Source: Martinezella rhizogenes (lineage in GTDB: Bacteria > Pseudomonadota > Alphaproteobacteria > Rhizobiales > Rhizobiaceae). Taken from it: a stretch of DNA of 64,000 bases. The notes below the pieces were generated by a model. That model had not been told where the DNA came from. It made no database searches and saw only the letters and a list, made by a program, of their open reading frames with translations. Numbering within the stretch: position 1 is the first letter of the stretch; the number at the start of each line of letters is the position of its first letter. This document shows positions 45,470 through 54,771 of the stretch, piece after piece. The translations under genes were made by a program, and so were the position numbers. The stretch is taken from assembly GCF_007002745.1 (NCBI RefSeq), contig NZ_SGNY01000006.1, forward strand, positions 186,001 to 250,000, written 5' to 3'.

Positions 45470-48031
45470 TCATTCTCCTGCCTGCCGCAGAACCGGCGCC
45501 GCCTTCTGGCCGAGAATGCGCCAGGTGCCAATGAGGCCGATGCCAACCGTCATGACGAGGGCGACAATGAGGGTCCCTATCGCCACATCCGGCAGGAAAC
45601 TGGAGGGCAACTTCATGATGCGGGCGATCACGAACCATGCGGAGACTCCACCGGCGAAAAGCGCGAAGACGGCGGTGGCGAGACCGAGCATCATATATTC
45701 GTAGGAGAACGCGCGGATCAGCAGGTTTCGCGTGCCGCCCAGCGTTTTCAGGATCACCGCATCGTGGGTACGGGCACGGTTTCCGGCGGCAAGTGCGCCG
45801 GCGAGAACCAGAACAGAGGCGATGAGTGCGACGGCTGCTGCAGCGCGGATGGCGGTGGCGAGCTGGCCGACCAGCCGGTTGACGACATCGAGAGCGTCCT
45901 TCACGCGCACGCTTGTGATCGTCGGGTAGGTATTGGTAACGGAACGCAATATCCGGCCTTCGTCGTTTGCGGAAGCGGAAGGATCGGCAAGTGTCGCCAG
46001 CCAGGCGTGCGGTGCGCCGCGGAATGTATTCGGTGAAAAGACCATGACGAAATTGATCGACAGGGATTCCCATTCGACATTACGCAGATTGGCGATCTTT
46101 GCCGTGATACTGCGGCCGAGGACGTTGACGGTTACCGTGTCGCCGATCTTGAGGCCGAGTTCCTGAGCCTCTTTTGCCGCGAAGGACACCAGCGGTTCAC
46201 CGCTATAGTCCGGCCCCCACCATGCACCTTCCGTGAGCTTCGCGTTTTCCGGCATGTTTTCGGAATAGGTTATGCCGCGATCACCACGCAGCAACCAGCG
46301 ACCGGATGGCGGCACTTCCATCTTCGTCACATCTTCGCCGTTGAGCGCCAGAATGCGGCCGCGCAGCATCGGCACCTCGGTCAGCGTGCCTTGTGGTGCT
46401 TCCCGTTTCAGCAGATCACGGAAGCCTTGCACCTCGCTGCCCTGAATATCCACGAAAAAGAAATTCGGTGCGCGTTCCGGCAGGCTGTCGGTCAGTTCGC
46501 GGCGCAGATTGCCGTCGATCAGCGTCAGGGTCACGAGCAGGGTCAGGCCAAGGCCAAGTGAAAGAACGACCGAAGGCGTGAGCGCTCCCGGCCGGTGAAT
46601 ATTACCGATCGCCAGACGAAGGGCGGCGGAATGAACGCGCGGGCTGCGTTTGGCGATGGCCTTGACGCCGGATGCCACCAGCCGCAGCACCACGAAGGCA
46701 AAGGCGATGGCGGCGAGGAAAACCGAGGCAATGAAACGGTCTTCCGCCGAGAAGACGGCAAGGGCGGCCAGCGCTGCGAGCAACAGGCCCGTGGCGGCCA
46801 GATAGGGCCAGGACGGCCAGCTGCCTTCCTCGAAACCCTGTTCGCGGAAAAGTGCCGTTGCCGGAACTTCACGCGCCTGGCCGAGCGGCACGATAGCGAA
46901 AGCAAACGTCGTCAGGAGGCCAAACAAAGCGGCCAGACCAAGCGCACCGGGATAGAAGGCAAGTTCTTCCGGCACGGGCAGCACACCTTCCAGAAACCGC
47001 ATGGCAATCAAAGGTGCGATGGCGCCAACAACAAGACCGATGACGATACCGACGGCGGCAATGAAGGCGATCTGGAAGAGATAGGTCATGGTGACCACGG
47101 AGGCCGGCGCGCCCAGGCATTTCAGCGAGGCGATCGTGGTGCGTTTGGAATCGAGGAAGGCGCGAACAGCGTTGGCGACACCAACGCCACCGACGATGAG
47201 GGCGGTGAGACCCACCAATGTCAGGAACTGCGAGAAGCGGTTGACGTTTTCGGTGAGTGACGGCGCTGCGCGATCACTGGTGCGAATGGACCAGCCGGCA
47301 TTGGGAAAGGCCTTGTTAGCCGCATCGGTCATCGTTGCCCGCGCTGCAGGATCGTTCAGCTTGATCTTGTAGGCATGCTCGACGAGGCTGCCGGTCTGAA
47401 CGAGACCGGAGGCGAAGAGGGCGTCGCGGCTGATCATCAGCCTCGGCGCGAAACCGAAACCGTCGGAGAGCGCATCCGGCTCATCGACCACCGTGCTGGT
47501 CAGTTTCAGCTTTACGTTACCAAGCAGGACTTCGTCACCGATCTTGATGCCGAGCCGTTCCAGCAGCAGCGGTGCGGCAATCGCGCCATAGGTATCGCCA
47601 TTGCCGGCCAGAAGTTCATCCAGCGGCCGGTTGGGATCAGCCACGAAGGTTCCATAGAGCGGATAGGTGCCGTCGATGGCCTTCACTTCCGTCAGCGTCT
47701 GTTCGGAACCATCGGCAAGGCGGGCCATGGAGCGAAGCCCGGTGGAAACAGCAACCGTGCCAAGGCCATCCAGATAGGCCCGTTCCTCCTGTGTTGCCTC
47801 CCTGTTGCGCAGTTCGAAACGCACGTCGCCGGCGAGAATCGACTGGCCTTCGGTGGCAATGGCGCTGGTGACCGCACGTGACACGGAATTAACGGCGGCG
47901 ATGGCGCCGGTTCCCAGCGCGATACAGGCGAGGAAAATGTAAAAGCCGCTCAACCCGCCGCGAATTTCGCGCCGTGCGAGTCTTGCGGCATTTCTGATAT
48001 TGGCGAAAGACGGAAGAAGGGATCCGATCAT
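45470..48031 (-). CDS. ABC transporter permease, FtsX/YbbP family
   Basis: An 853-residue membrane protein of the YbbP type, with a first helix near residue 25, a large periplasmic domain, a first FtsX-like bundle (about 260-400), a middle set of helices and a second bundle near the C-terminus (about 720-845). Motifs such as VGGVGVANAVRAFLDSKR and IASLKCLGAPASVV mark FtsX repeats. These MacB-like systems use ATP to move periplasmic parts rather than transport across the membrane. It overlaps the ATPase gene by four bases and pairs with the divergent esterase as in E. coli ybbAP-tesA. Confidence 0.92.
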   Translation of the reverse strand: MIGSLLPSFANIRNAARLARREIRGGLSGFYIFLACIALGTGAIAAVNSVSRAVTSAIATEGQSILAGDVRFELRNREATQEERAYLDGLGTVAVSTGLRSMARLADGSEQTLTEVKAIDGTYPLYGTFVADPNRPLDELLAGNGDTYGAIAAPLLLERLGIKIGDEVLLGNVKLKLTSTVVDEPDALSDGFGFAPRLMISRDALFASGLVQTGSLVEHAYKIKLNDPAARATMTDAANKAFPNAGWSIRTSDRAAPSLTENVNRFSQFLTLVGLTALIVGGVGVANAVRAFLDSKRTTIASLKCLGAPASVVTMTYLFQIAFIAAVGIVIGLVVGAIAPLIAMRFLEGVLPVPEELAFYPGALGLAALFGLLTTFAFAIVPLGQAREVPATALFREQGFEEGSWPSWPYLAATGLLLAALAALAVFSAEDRFIASVFLAAIAFAFVVLRLVASGVKAIAKRSPRVHSAALRLAIGNIHRPGALTPSVVLSLGLGLTLLVTLTLIDGNLRRELTDSLPERAPNFFFVDIQGSEVQGFRDLLKREAPQGTLTEVPMLRGRILALNGEDVTKMEVPPSGRWLLRGDRGITYSENMPENAKLTEGAWWGPDYSGEPLVSFAAKEAQELGLKIGDTVTVNVLGRSITAKIANLRNVEWESLSINFVMVFSPNTFRGAPHAWLATLADPSASANDEGRILRSVTNTYPTITSVRVKDALDVVNRLVGQLATAIRAAAAVALIASVLVLAGALAAGNRARTHDAVILKTLGGTRNLLIRAFSYEYMMLGLATAVFALFAGGVSAWFVIARIMKLPSSFLPDVAIGTLIVALVMTVGIGLIGTWRILGQKAAPVLRQAGE

Positions 48032-48738
48032 GCCGATACCGCCCGCGCCATCTGGGGGCGGGCGCTGTCGCCCTCAATCTCACCGGAGCGCACCTTGATC
48101 TGTCGCGAGCAGCGGGCGGCGAGCGACGGATCATGGGTAACGAGGACCATGGTCATGCCGCGTTCGGCCTGTTTGGCAAAAAGAAGATCGGCGATCTGCT
48201 TGCCGGTATCTGTATCGAGATTGCCAGTTGGTTCATCGGCGATCAGCACGGCCGGTGAGGGGGCAAGCGCGCGGGCGATGGCCACACGCTGTTGCTCGCC
48301 GCCTGAGAGCTGGCCGGGATAGTGGTTGAGGCGTTCACCGAGACCGACGGCGACGAGTTCGCGTTTGGCGATTTCGAAGGGATTGGGGGTATTGGCCAGT
48401 TCCAGCGGAACGGCGACGTTTTCCAACGCCGTCATATTGGCGATGAGGTGGAAGGACTGGAAAACGATGCCGATATTCTTGCCGCGAAAATCCGCCAGCG
48501 CATCTTCGCCGAGTCTGTGCAGTTGTGTATCCGCAATGACGATTTCACCGCTGTCCAGCCGCTCAAGACCGGCAAGCACCATCAGCAGCGTTGATTTCCC
48601 CGAGCCGGAAGGGCCGACGATGCCGACCGCTTCACCTTCACCGATCGAAAGATCGATGGCCTTGAGAACGTGGACGGAGGCGGCGGCGTTGCCGAGCGTG
48701 AGGTCGGCGTTCTTCAGCTCTATGATGCTTTTCGTCAC
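48028..48738 (-). CDS. ABC transporter ATP-binding protein, YbbA/LolD-like
   Basis: A 236-residue ATPase of the MacB/LolD group, with Walker A GPSGSGKST, signature LSGGEQQRVAIARAL, Walker B VLIADEPTGNLD and switch histidine VTHDPSLA. It works with the YbbP-type permease downstream, whose ATG overlaps its stop. The divergent TesA-like esterase lies 103 bp away; the same head-to-head order (tesA / ybbA-ybbP) is known in enterobacteria, which supports the assignment. Function of the system is unclear. Confidence 0.93.
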   Translation of the reverse strand: MTKSIIELKNADLTLGNAAASVHVLKAIDLSIGEGEAVGIVGPSGSGKSTLLMVLAGLERLDSGEIVIADTQLHRLGEDALADFRGKNIGIVFQSFHLIANMTALENVAVPLELANTPNPFEIAKRELVAVGLGERLNHYPGQLSGGEQQRVAIARALAPSPAVLIADEPTGNLDTDTGKQIADLLFAKQAERGMTMVLVTHDPSLAARCSRQIKVRSGEIEGDSARPQMARAVSA

Positions 48739-48812
48739 AATTCTCGTTCCTATATAGGGTGATGAAAATGGTCTGGCGGTGTCGATGCGGTCGGTATTTC
48801 AGACAAAGGGAA

Positions 48813-48832
48813 CCAAGTTAGGCCAAGTTAGG
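48813..48832 (+). repeat. Tandem 10-bp repeat before the esterase gene
   Basis: CCAAGTTAGG occurs twice back to back (48813-48822 and 48823-48832), ending nine bases before the ATG at 48842. The second copy supplies the AGG used as ribosome-binding site. Confidence 0.55.
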
Positions 48833-48841
48833 AAAGCCGTG

Positions 48842-49492
48842 ATGAGATTTAAAGCTGCCCTGTTTCACTTCATTGTCATTTTCGCAGCCGCCTTTTCTGC
48901 CTCTGCGGCCTCGGCCCAGGAACGGACATTGCAACTGGTCGGCCTCGGTGACAGCCTCATGGCCGGGTATCAGCTGCCGCCCGCCGACAGCTATACCGCA
49001 CAGCTTGAAGCTGCATTAAAGGCGAAGGGCATCAATGCCGTCGTCGCCAATGCCGGCGTGTCCGGTGATACCTCCTCTGGCGGTTTGTCGCGGGCGGAAT
49101 GGTCCGTGCCAGATGGTACGGACGGGGTCATTCTGGAACTTGGCGCCAATGATGCACTGCGTGGTATTGCCCCGGAACAGACAGAAAAGAACCTCGATGC
49201 CATCATTTCCGGTTTTCAGAAACGCAATATAGCGGTGCTGCTGGTCGGTATTATGGCGCCGCCGAACATGGGTGACGACTACGCCACGCGTTTCAATCCG
49301 ATCTTTCCAAAGCTTGCGGAAAAATACAACCTGCCGCTTTATCCCTTCTTTCTGGAAGGTGTGGTGACGGATGATGCGCTGAAGCTGGATGACAAGATGC
49401 ACCCCAATACGAAAGGTGTGGCAATGATGGTGGAGAAATCTTTGCCGGCTGTTGAAAGCTTCATCAAGACAATCGGTGCGCAAAAAAAATAA
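48842..49492 (+). CDS. SGNH-type arylesterase/lysophospholipase (TesA-like)
   Basis: A 216-residue exported hydrolase. The signal peptide ends near SAASA-QE (residue ~25). The GDSL serine block is LGDSLMAGY; further blocks are GANDALRGI and the C-terminal DDKMHPN with the catalytic Asp and His, all intact. TesA-like enzymes act on acyl-CoA, lysophospholipids and aryl esters in the periplasm. The ATG at 48842 follows an AGG provided by a duplicated sequence. It is divergent from ybbA. Confidence 0.9.
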   Translation: MRFKAALFHFIVIFAAAFSASAASAQERTLQLVGLGDSLMAGYQLPPADSYTAQLEAALKAKGINAVVANAGVSGDTSSGGLSRAEWSVPDGTDGVILELGANDALRGIAPEQTEKNLDAIISGFQKRNIAVLLVGIMAPPNMGDDYATRFNPIFPKLAEKYNLPLYPFFLEGVVTDDALKLDDKMHPNTKGVAMMVEKSLPAVESFIKTIGAQKK

Positions 49493-49560
49493 GCACTTGC
49501 GCCCGTCTGCATTGCGTGATTCGCTATGCTTGTTCTGCCAAGAGATTCGGGGAGCTCGCC

Positions 49561-50154
49561 ATGCCGAGACTGTTTACCGCCCTCGAAATTCCGCGCAATG
49601 CGGCTATGAGCCTCTCATTGTTGCGCGGTGGTCTGCCGGGAGCCCGGTGGATCGATGTGGAGAATTATCACATAACCCTGCGTTTTATCGGTGATATCGA
49701 CGGGCGAACCGCCGATGAGGTTGTCGACAGGCTGGATCGGATCGAAAGACCGGAGTTCCAGCTCAACCTCACCGGCATGGGTTCCTTCGGTTCCAAGAAA
49801 CCGCATTCCATCTGGGCCGGGGTTTCTCCCTCGCCGGAAATGCATGCGCTTCAGGCGGAAATCGAGCGGATCTGCCAAAGGATCGGTCTCCCACCCGATC
49901 CGCGCAAGTTCATGCCGCATGTCACACTGGCGCGGTTGCGCTCCTGTCGCGTGGACGATGTGGTGCAGTATCTTTCCGGACGCGGCAACTTCCGCACCTC
50001 GCCCTTCACGGTCGGCCGTTTCGTGCTGATGTCGTCGAAGGAATCGGTGGGCGGCGGACCCTATGTCGTGGAAGAGGCGTTTCCGCTTCACGAAGCGCGG
50101 TCCAGCTCCATCTTTTCGAGCAACGAGCTGCATCCCGCCAAAAGCATGTTGTAG
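49561..50154 (+). CDS. thpR: RNA 2',3'-cyclic phosphodiesterase (2H family)
   Basis: A 197-residue 2H phosphoesterase that opens 2',3'-cyclic phosphates on RNA. Both signature motifs are present, HITLRFIG in the first half and HVTLARL in the second, which together form the active site. The start at 49561 follows GGGGAG. Its last 67 bases overlap the convergent phosphatase gene, so its final ~20 residues (from EARSSSIFSSNE on) are constrained by the opposite strand. Confidence 0.92.
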   Translation: MPRLFTALEIPRNAAMSLSLLRGGLPGARWIDVENYHITLRFIGDIDGRTADEVVDRLDRIERPEFQLNLTGMGSFGSKKPHSIWAGVSPSPEMHALQAEIERICQRIGLPPDPRKFMPHVTLARLRSCRVDDVVQYLSGRGNFRTSPFTVGRFVLMSSKESVGGGPYVVEEAFPLHEARSSSIFSSNELHPAKSML

Positions 50155-50567
50155 ACGGTCAGAAATCCGTCTTCACCACCGAAATAGGGATCCGGGACGC
50201 TCTCGTGGCGTCCCGAAGCATAGTCCAGAAACAGGTGGATTTTGTGCCTGCGGTTTTCCGGCGCCTTTTGAAGCAGTTTCGCCAGATTGCTCGTATCCAT
50301 GGCAAGAATGAGATCGAATTTTTCGAAATCGGCCTGACTGACCTGTCGCGCGCGCTGCCCTGAAATATCGATGCCATGCTTGCGGGCTATCGCTATGGAT
50401 CTGCGATCCGGGGCATTGCCGGCATGCCAGCCGCCGGTGCCGGCGGATTCGATCGTGAGTTGGCGGGATACACCGTCTCTATCGGCTAGGTTTGCCAAAA
50501 CGCCTTCGGCAAGTGGTGAGCGGCAGATATTGCCCATGCAGACAAAAAGAACAGCTATATGTTTCAT
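50088..50567 (-). CDS. Low-molecular-weight protein-tyrosine phosphatase
   Basis: A 159-residue LMW phosphatase with the P-loop VCMGNICRSP (Cys10 nucleophile, Arg16) and the general-acid DPYFGG motif near the C-terminus, both intact. Such enzymes reverse bacterial tyrosine kinases, often linked to exopolysaccharide, or remove arsenate-like oxyanions. No kinase or exopolysaccharide genes are adjacent. Its 3' end overlaps the convergent thpR by 67 bp. Confidence 0.92.
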   Translation of the reverse strand: MKHIAVLFVCMGNICRSPLAEGVLANLADRDGVSRQLTIESAGTGGWHAGNAPDRRSIAIARKHGIDISGQRARQVSQADFEKFDLILAMDTSNLAKLLQKAPENRRHKIHLFLDYASGRHESVPDPYFGGEDGFLTVYNMLLAGCSSLLEKMELDRAS

Positions 50568-50626
50568 GGAATATGCGTCGATCCGGTCGTTGAGGCGTTA
50601 ATGGGTATCAAGCGGAGGCAAGATTG

Positions 50627-50932
50627 ATGAAATATCCCAGAGTTGAACCGGAAGCCATCCGGCAGGCATTGTCCAAGCTCGAAGGCTGGGCCCTGCGAGA
50701 GGACGGGGCGGCGATCGTCCGGTCCTTCAAGTTTTCCAGTTTTGCGGAGGCCTTCGGTTTCATGGCTGAATCGGCTCTTGCGGCGGAAAGGCTCAATCAT
50801 CACCCGGAATGGTCCAATGTCTACTCACGCGTGAAAGTCTGCCTCACAACCCATGATTCACAGGGTGTAACCGAGCGGGATTTTCTTCTGGCCGAGGCCA
50901 TGCAGAAGGCAGCGGCAGGCCGGGGGAATTGA
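50627..50932 (+). CDS. phhB: 4a-hydroxytetrahydrobiopterin dehydratase
   Basis: A 101-residue pterin-4a-carbinolamine dehydratase. The family motif appears as [18 protein letters not shown], with the conserved histidines that bind the pterin and [16 protein letters not shown] after it. A good GGAGG lies 10 bases before the ATG at 50627; a TTG three bases upstream is less likely. No phenylalanine hydroxylase is adjacent, so this may serve a general pterin or tetrahydrofolate role, which is inference. Confidence 0.92.
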   Translation: MKYPRVEPEAIRQALSKLEGWALREDGAAIVRSFKFSSFAEAFGFMAESALAAERLNHHPEWSNVYSRVKVCLTTHDSQGVTERDFLLAEAMQKAAAGRGN

Positions 50933-50983
50933 ACGGCGGACGTTAACTCCCATATAATAGCCGTGACCGGAGGACCGTCGATC

Positions 50984-51364
50984 ATGGATGATGTGAAAAT
51001 CGGTGAAATTCTTCTGCCGGGTGAAACCGACAGGCAGCAGGAGCGCGAAAATGTCGTGCGCGCCAAATTCTGGCCCAAGCTGAAGCGGGTGATGACCAAG
51101 GTGCCGTTCGCGCGTGACGCGGCGGCGGCCTATTATTGCGCGATTGATCGCGACACGCCGTTGCGCGCCAAGGGCATTATTCTCGCTGCGCTCGCCTATT
51201 TCATCATGCCCATCGATGCCGTGCCGGATATGCTGGCGGTTGTCGGTTTTACCGATGATATCGCGGTCATCACCGCCGCGCTCGCCATGATCCGCGCCCA
51301 TATCAAGATGGAGCATTACGATGCGGCGGATGCCATGCTGAAGAGACAGCAGGAAGCCGGGTAA
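50984..51364 (+). CDS. YkvA family (DUF1232) protein
   Basis: A 126-residue protein with the DUF1232 core RAKGIILAALAYFIMPIDAVPDML, a hydrophobic helix with an internal PxD motif, followed by VVGFTDDIAVITAALAMI. It is probably membrane-associated. Function is unknown. The ATG at 50984 has GGAGG upstream at slightly long spacing; the GTG at 50963 would add seven residues. It is in line with phhB, 51 bp downstream. Confidence 0.85.
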   Translation: MDDVKIGEILLPGETDRQQERENVVRAKFWPKLKRVMTKVPFARDAAAAYYCAIDRDTPLRAKGIILAALAYFIMPIDAVPDMLAVVGFTDDIAVITAALAMIRAHIKMEHYDAADAMLKRQQEAG

Positions 51365-51660
51365 CGCCTCTGTGATGTGCCCGCTCGGTGCAGCCTGGCG
51401 GGCGACAAATTCTTGCCTGAATTTGTGTGTCATACACATGAAGGAAGGTCGTTCCGCGCCCTTCCTCCAGGGTGCGGGGAGTCGCCAATCTGTAACACCG
51501 CAAGACGTTTTAGGCATTTTATGCGTGTTGTTGACGGTTTGGTAACCGCTTCCCGACCACAATGAGAAAAGACGATCCGCACCTGAACGTGGCCGATCCA
51601 GAAAATGGAGCCCGCCGCTGCTTCGGGCTAATGGAAGACAATAACCCGGCAGGAAATTCT
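51365..51660. other. Intergenic region with several hairpins
   Basis: No gene is seen. Three consecutive hairpins lie here: ACAAATTC (51405-51412) / GAATTTGT (51419-51426), GTGT/ACAC around 51425-51437, and AGGAAGG/CCTTCCT a little downstream. None has a T-run. The ialB-type gene's promoter is probably in the second half. Confidence 0.4.
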
Positions 51661-52164
51661 ATGTTTGTAAGAAGTGTAGCAACCGCAGCGGCCATTTTGC
51701 TGACCAGCGTCGGCGTAGCATCTGCACAGTCGCCCACGCGCATCCAGCAGTTCAATGCTTGGGGTGCCTATTCGTACAAATCGGGCAACAGCACCGTCTG
51801 CTACGTTCTTTCCATTCCGACCGCCAAGGAACCGGCAAGCGTCGATCACGGCGATATCTTCTTCATCGTGTCGCAGCGTCCCGGCCAGAACATTTCCTAT
51901 GAGCCGCAGGCCATGGTGGGTTATCCGCTGAAGCAGGGTTCCAAGGTCAATGTGACGATCGACAACAAGAACTTCGTCATGTTCACCAAGGACAAGGCTG
52001 CCTGGGTTGAAAACGCTGCCGAAGAGCCCGCTCTCGTGGCTGCCATGAAGGGCGGCAAGTCGATGACGGTCAAGGCGGTGTCCGGCCGTGGCACCGCGAC
52101 GTCCTATTCCTATTCGCTCTCGGGTATTTCGGCTGCTCTCAAGCAGATCGAGAGCTGCAAGTAA
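51661..52164 (+). CDS. Invasion-associated locus B (IalB) family protein
   Basis: A 167-residue exported protein. The signal peptide (MFVRSVATAAAILLTSVGVA) is followed by the IalB domain, with WGAYSYKSGNSTVCYVLSIP and TIDNKNFVMFTKDKAAW. A Cys pair (SxxxCY and the C-terminal SCK) probably forms a disulfide. IalB proteins of Bartonella and Brucella are linked to host-cell interaction, but homologues occur in non-pathogens and the role here is unknown. The start at 51661 matches the signal; the longer frame does not. A terminator follows. Confidence 0.87.
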   Translation: MFVRSVATAAAILLTSVGVASAQSPTRIQQFNAWGAYSYKSGNSTVCYVLSIPTAKEPASVDHGDIFFIVSQRPGQNISYEPQAMVGYPLKQGSKVNVTIDNKNFVMFTKDKAAWVENAAEEPALVAAMKGGKSMTVKAVSGRGTATSYSYSLSGISAALKQIESCK

Positions 52165-52188
52165 TCCTGAAGCTTTATCGCGTTTGAT

Positions 52189-52213
52189 AATGGCCGGTCA
52201 TCGACCGGCCATT
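52189..52213 (+). terminator. Terminator after the IalB-like gene
   Basis: A perfect 11-bp stem, AATGGCCGGTC (52189-52199) / GACCGGCCATT (52203-52213), with an ATC loop, followed a few bases later by TTTTT. Confidence 0.85.
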
Positions 52214-52364
52214 TGCGTTTTTGCTTGTTTGATGCTAAAGGCGCGGCAACATTGACAGGCGGATGCGCGAAAAGTGCTCCGCCTTTGATTTTCTCGACAT
52301 GCAGACGATTTTCCGCCTATCCGACAGGCCGGTCGTGCGATGCATGGAATGATGGGATAGCGTG

Positions 52365-53603
52365 ATGTCCGTAATGCAAGCCCCTGCCGGCCTGGCAGTC
52401 AAAACCCCGCTGATCGCCAATAGCGATCTCATGTCCGGCAAGCCGTCGCTGATCGGCCTGACGCGTGAGGAAATGGGCGAGGCGCTGGCCGAGATCGGCG
52501 TGCCGCAGAAGCAGGTGAAGATGCGCGTCAGCCAGTTGTGGAACTGGCTTTATGTGCGCGGCGTCTCGGATTTCGACAACATGACCAATGTCGCCAAGGA
52601 GCTTCGCGAGAAGCTGAAGGCGGCCTTCACCATCGCCCGTCCGGAAATCGTCGAGGAGCAGATCTCCAATGACGGCACCCGCAAATGGCTGATGCGCTTT
52701 CCGCCGCGCGGTGCCGGCCGTCCCGTTGAGATTGAAACGGTCTATATTCCGGAAGAAGGGCGCGGCACGTTGTGCATTTCTAGCCAGGTTGGCTGCTCGC
52801 TGACCTGTTCCTTCTGTCACACCGGCACGCAGCGTCTGGTGCGCAACCTGACGGCCGAGGAAATTCTTGCCCAGCTGCTGCTGGCGCGTGACCGGCTCGG
52901 CGATTTTCCGGATGGTTCGACACCGGTTGGCGCTTATGTGCCGAGCGAAGGCCGCAAGGTGTCCAACATCGTGATGATGGGCATGGGCGAGCCGCTCTAT
53001 AATTTCGAGCACGTGAAGACTGCGCTTCTGATCGCCACCGATGGTGACGGCCTGTCGCTCTCCAAGCGCCGCGTAACGCTCTCCACCTCAGGCGTCGTGC
53101 CGGAAATCTTCCGTACCGGTGACGAGATTGGCGTGATGCTGGCGATTTCGCTGCATGCGGTGCGCGACGATCTGCGTGACATGCTGGTGCCGATCAACAA
53201 GAAATATCCGCTGAAGGAACTGATCGAGGCCTGCCGCAACTATCCGGGTCTTTCCAATGCCCGCCGCATCACCTTCGAATATGTGATGCTGAAGGATGTG
53301 AACGACAGCCTGGAAGATGCCAAGATGCTGGTGCAGCTGCTGAAGGGCGTTCCGGCCAAGATCAACCTCATTCCGTTCAATCCGTGGCCGGGCACGAACT
53401 ACCAGTGCTCCGAATGGGCGCAGATCGAAAAATTCGCCGATTTCATCAATCAGGCAGGTTATGCCTCGCCGATCCGCACCCCGCGCGGCCGTGATATTCT
53501 CGCCGCCTGCGGCCAGTTGAAGTCGGAATCGGAACGCATGCGCAAGACCGAAAGGCTGGCTTTCGAGGCGATGATGATCGCCAATCACGGCGCGGATGAC
53601 TGA
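52365..53603 (+). CDS. rlmN: Dual-specificity 23S rRNA/tRNA methyltransferase RlmN
   Basis: RlmN is a radical-SAM enzyme that methylates A2503 of 23S rRNA and A37 of some tRNAs at C2. The 412-residue protein has the cluster motif CxxxCxxC in [13 protein letters not shown] (Cys144, Cys148, Cys151), the upstream RWLMRF-like region and the C-terminal catalytic cysteine near [15 protein letters not shown], all conserved. The GTG at 52362 directly precedes the ATG at 52365; the ATG is preferred. Confidence 0.96.
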   Translation: MSVMQAPAGLAVKTPLIANSDLMSGKPSLIGLTREEMGEALAEIGVPQKQVKMRVSQLWNWLYVRGVSDFDNMTNVAKELREKLKAAFTIARPEIVEEQISNDGTRKWLMRFPPRGAGRPVEIETVYIPEEGRGTLCISSQVGCSLTCSFCHTGTQRLVRNLTAEEILAQLLLARDRLGDFPDGSTPVGAYVPSEGRKVSNIVMMGMGEPLYNFEHVKTALLIATDGDGLSLSKRRVTLSTSGVVPEIFRTGDEIGVMLAISLHAVRDDLRDMLVPINKKYPLKELIEACRNYPGLSNARRITFEYVMLKDVNDSLEDAKMLVQLLKGVPAKINLIPFNPWPGTNYQCSEWAQIEKFADFINQAGYASPIRTPRGRDILAACGQLKSESERMRKTERLAFEAMMIANHGADD

Positions 53604-53711
53604 ATCAGCCGCATTTGCGCCATAAAGCTGGTTTTCCGGCGGTTCTCCGATTGATTTCGGTCTGTCTTGTTCCTAGAAAGACGAAAACAGGGAACCAACA
53701 GGAGGATATCC

Positions 53712-54665
53712 ATGCGCGCATTCATTCTGGCTCTCGCTGCTGCGAGCGCCATCGTTCTGCCGGCCAAGGCTGAAAACGTCACCGTTGCCGTCACCGCCAT
53801 CGTCGAACATCCGGCACTTGACGCTGCCCGTGATGGCGTCAAGGCGGCCCTTGCCGAAGCAGGTTACAAGGAAGGCGAGAACCTCAAGTTCCTTTACGAG
53901 TCCGCGCAGGGCAATCCCGGCACCGCAGCGCAGATCGCCCGCCAGTTCGTCGGCGACGCGCCCAACGTCATCGTGCCGATTTCCACGCCGTCGGCGCAGG
54001 CCGTTGTTGCGGCCACGCGTGACATTCCGGTTGTCTTCACGGCCGTCTCCGATCCGGTTGGCGCACAGCTCATCAAGAGCATGGAAAAGCCCGGCGGCAA
54101 TGTGACCGGCCTTTCCGACATGCTGCCGGTTGGCGAGCATCTGGCGCTCATCAAGGAAATCTCGCCGAACGCCAAGTCTATCGGCTTCATCTACAACTCC
54201 GCCGAAGCCAATTCCGCCTCGACGCTCGCCCTGCTGAAGGCCGAGGCCGAAAAGGCCGGCCTGAAGGTTGTCGAATCCGTCGCCACCAAGTCGGCTGAAG
54301 TTCAGGGCGCAACCCGCGCTCTGGTCGGCAAGGCCGACGTGATCTATGTTCCGACCGACAACACGATCGTTTCCGCTTTCGAGGCGGCAGCCGGTGTTGC
54401 GAGCGAAGCCAAGATCCCGCTTTACGCCGCTGATACGGATTCCGTCGCGCGCGGTGCGGTTGCGGCCCTCGGCTTCAACTATTTCGACGTTGGCAAACAG
54501 ACAGGCGCCGTTGTTGTCCGCATCCTCAAGGGTGAAAAGCCCGGTGAAATTCCGGCAACCGTGGCTGTCGGCACCGATCTCGTCATCAACAAGAAGGTTG
54601 CCGAAAAAGTTGGCGTCACCTTCCCCGAAAGCGTGACGAAGCGCGCCACCAAGGTCATCGACTGA
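53712..54665 (+). CDS. ABC transporter substrate-binding protein (TrpX-like)
   Basis: A 317-residue periplasmic binding protein of the PF04392 (TrpX) family. The signal peptide (MRAFILALAAASAIVLPAKA) is visible, followed by a two-lobed domain with HPALDAARDGVKAAL and VIVPISTPSAQAVVAATRD typical of the group. Members take up tryptophan, tyrosine or unknown solutes. It is the first gene of a three-gene importer, separated from the permease by a terminator-like hairpin. Substrate unassigned. Confidence 0.9.
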   Translation: MRAFILALAAASAIVLPAKAENVTVAVTAIVEHPALDAARDGVKAALAEAGYKEGENLKFLYESAQGNPGTAAQIARQFVGDAPNVIVPISTPSAQAVVAATRDIPVVFTAVSDPVGAQLIKSMEKPGGNVTGLSDMLPVGEHLALIKEISPNAKSIGFIYNSAEANSASTLALLKAEAEKAGLKVVESVATKSAEVQGATRALVGKADVIYVPTDNTIVSAFEAAAGVASEAKIPLYAADTDSVARGAVAALGFNYFDVGKQTGAVVVRILKGEKPGEIPATVAVGTDLVINKKVAEKVGVTFPESVTKRATKVID

Positions 54666-54685
54666 ACCGAAACCAGACTGAATTG

Positions 54686-54713
54686 CGGGCGGCGGTATTT
54701 CGCCGCCCGTTTT
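54686..54713 (+). terminator. Attenuator-like hairpin between binding protein and permease genes
   Basis: A perfect 9-bp GC-rich stem, CGGGCGGCG (54686-54694) / CGCCGCCCG (54701-54709), followed by TTTT (54710-54713). It probably lets the binding protein be made in excess of the permease, a common arrangement in ABC operons. Confidence 0.75.
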
Positions 54714-54771
54714 ACGTGGCACGAGACGGTGCCCGTATCCGCCTGATGGCGGCAATAACAAGGACATTACC

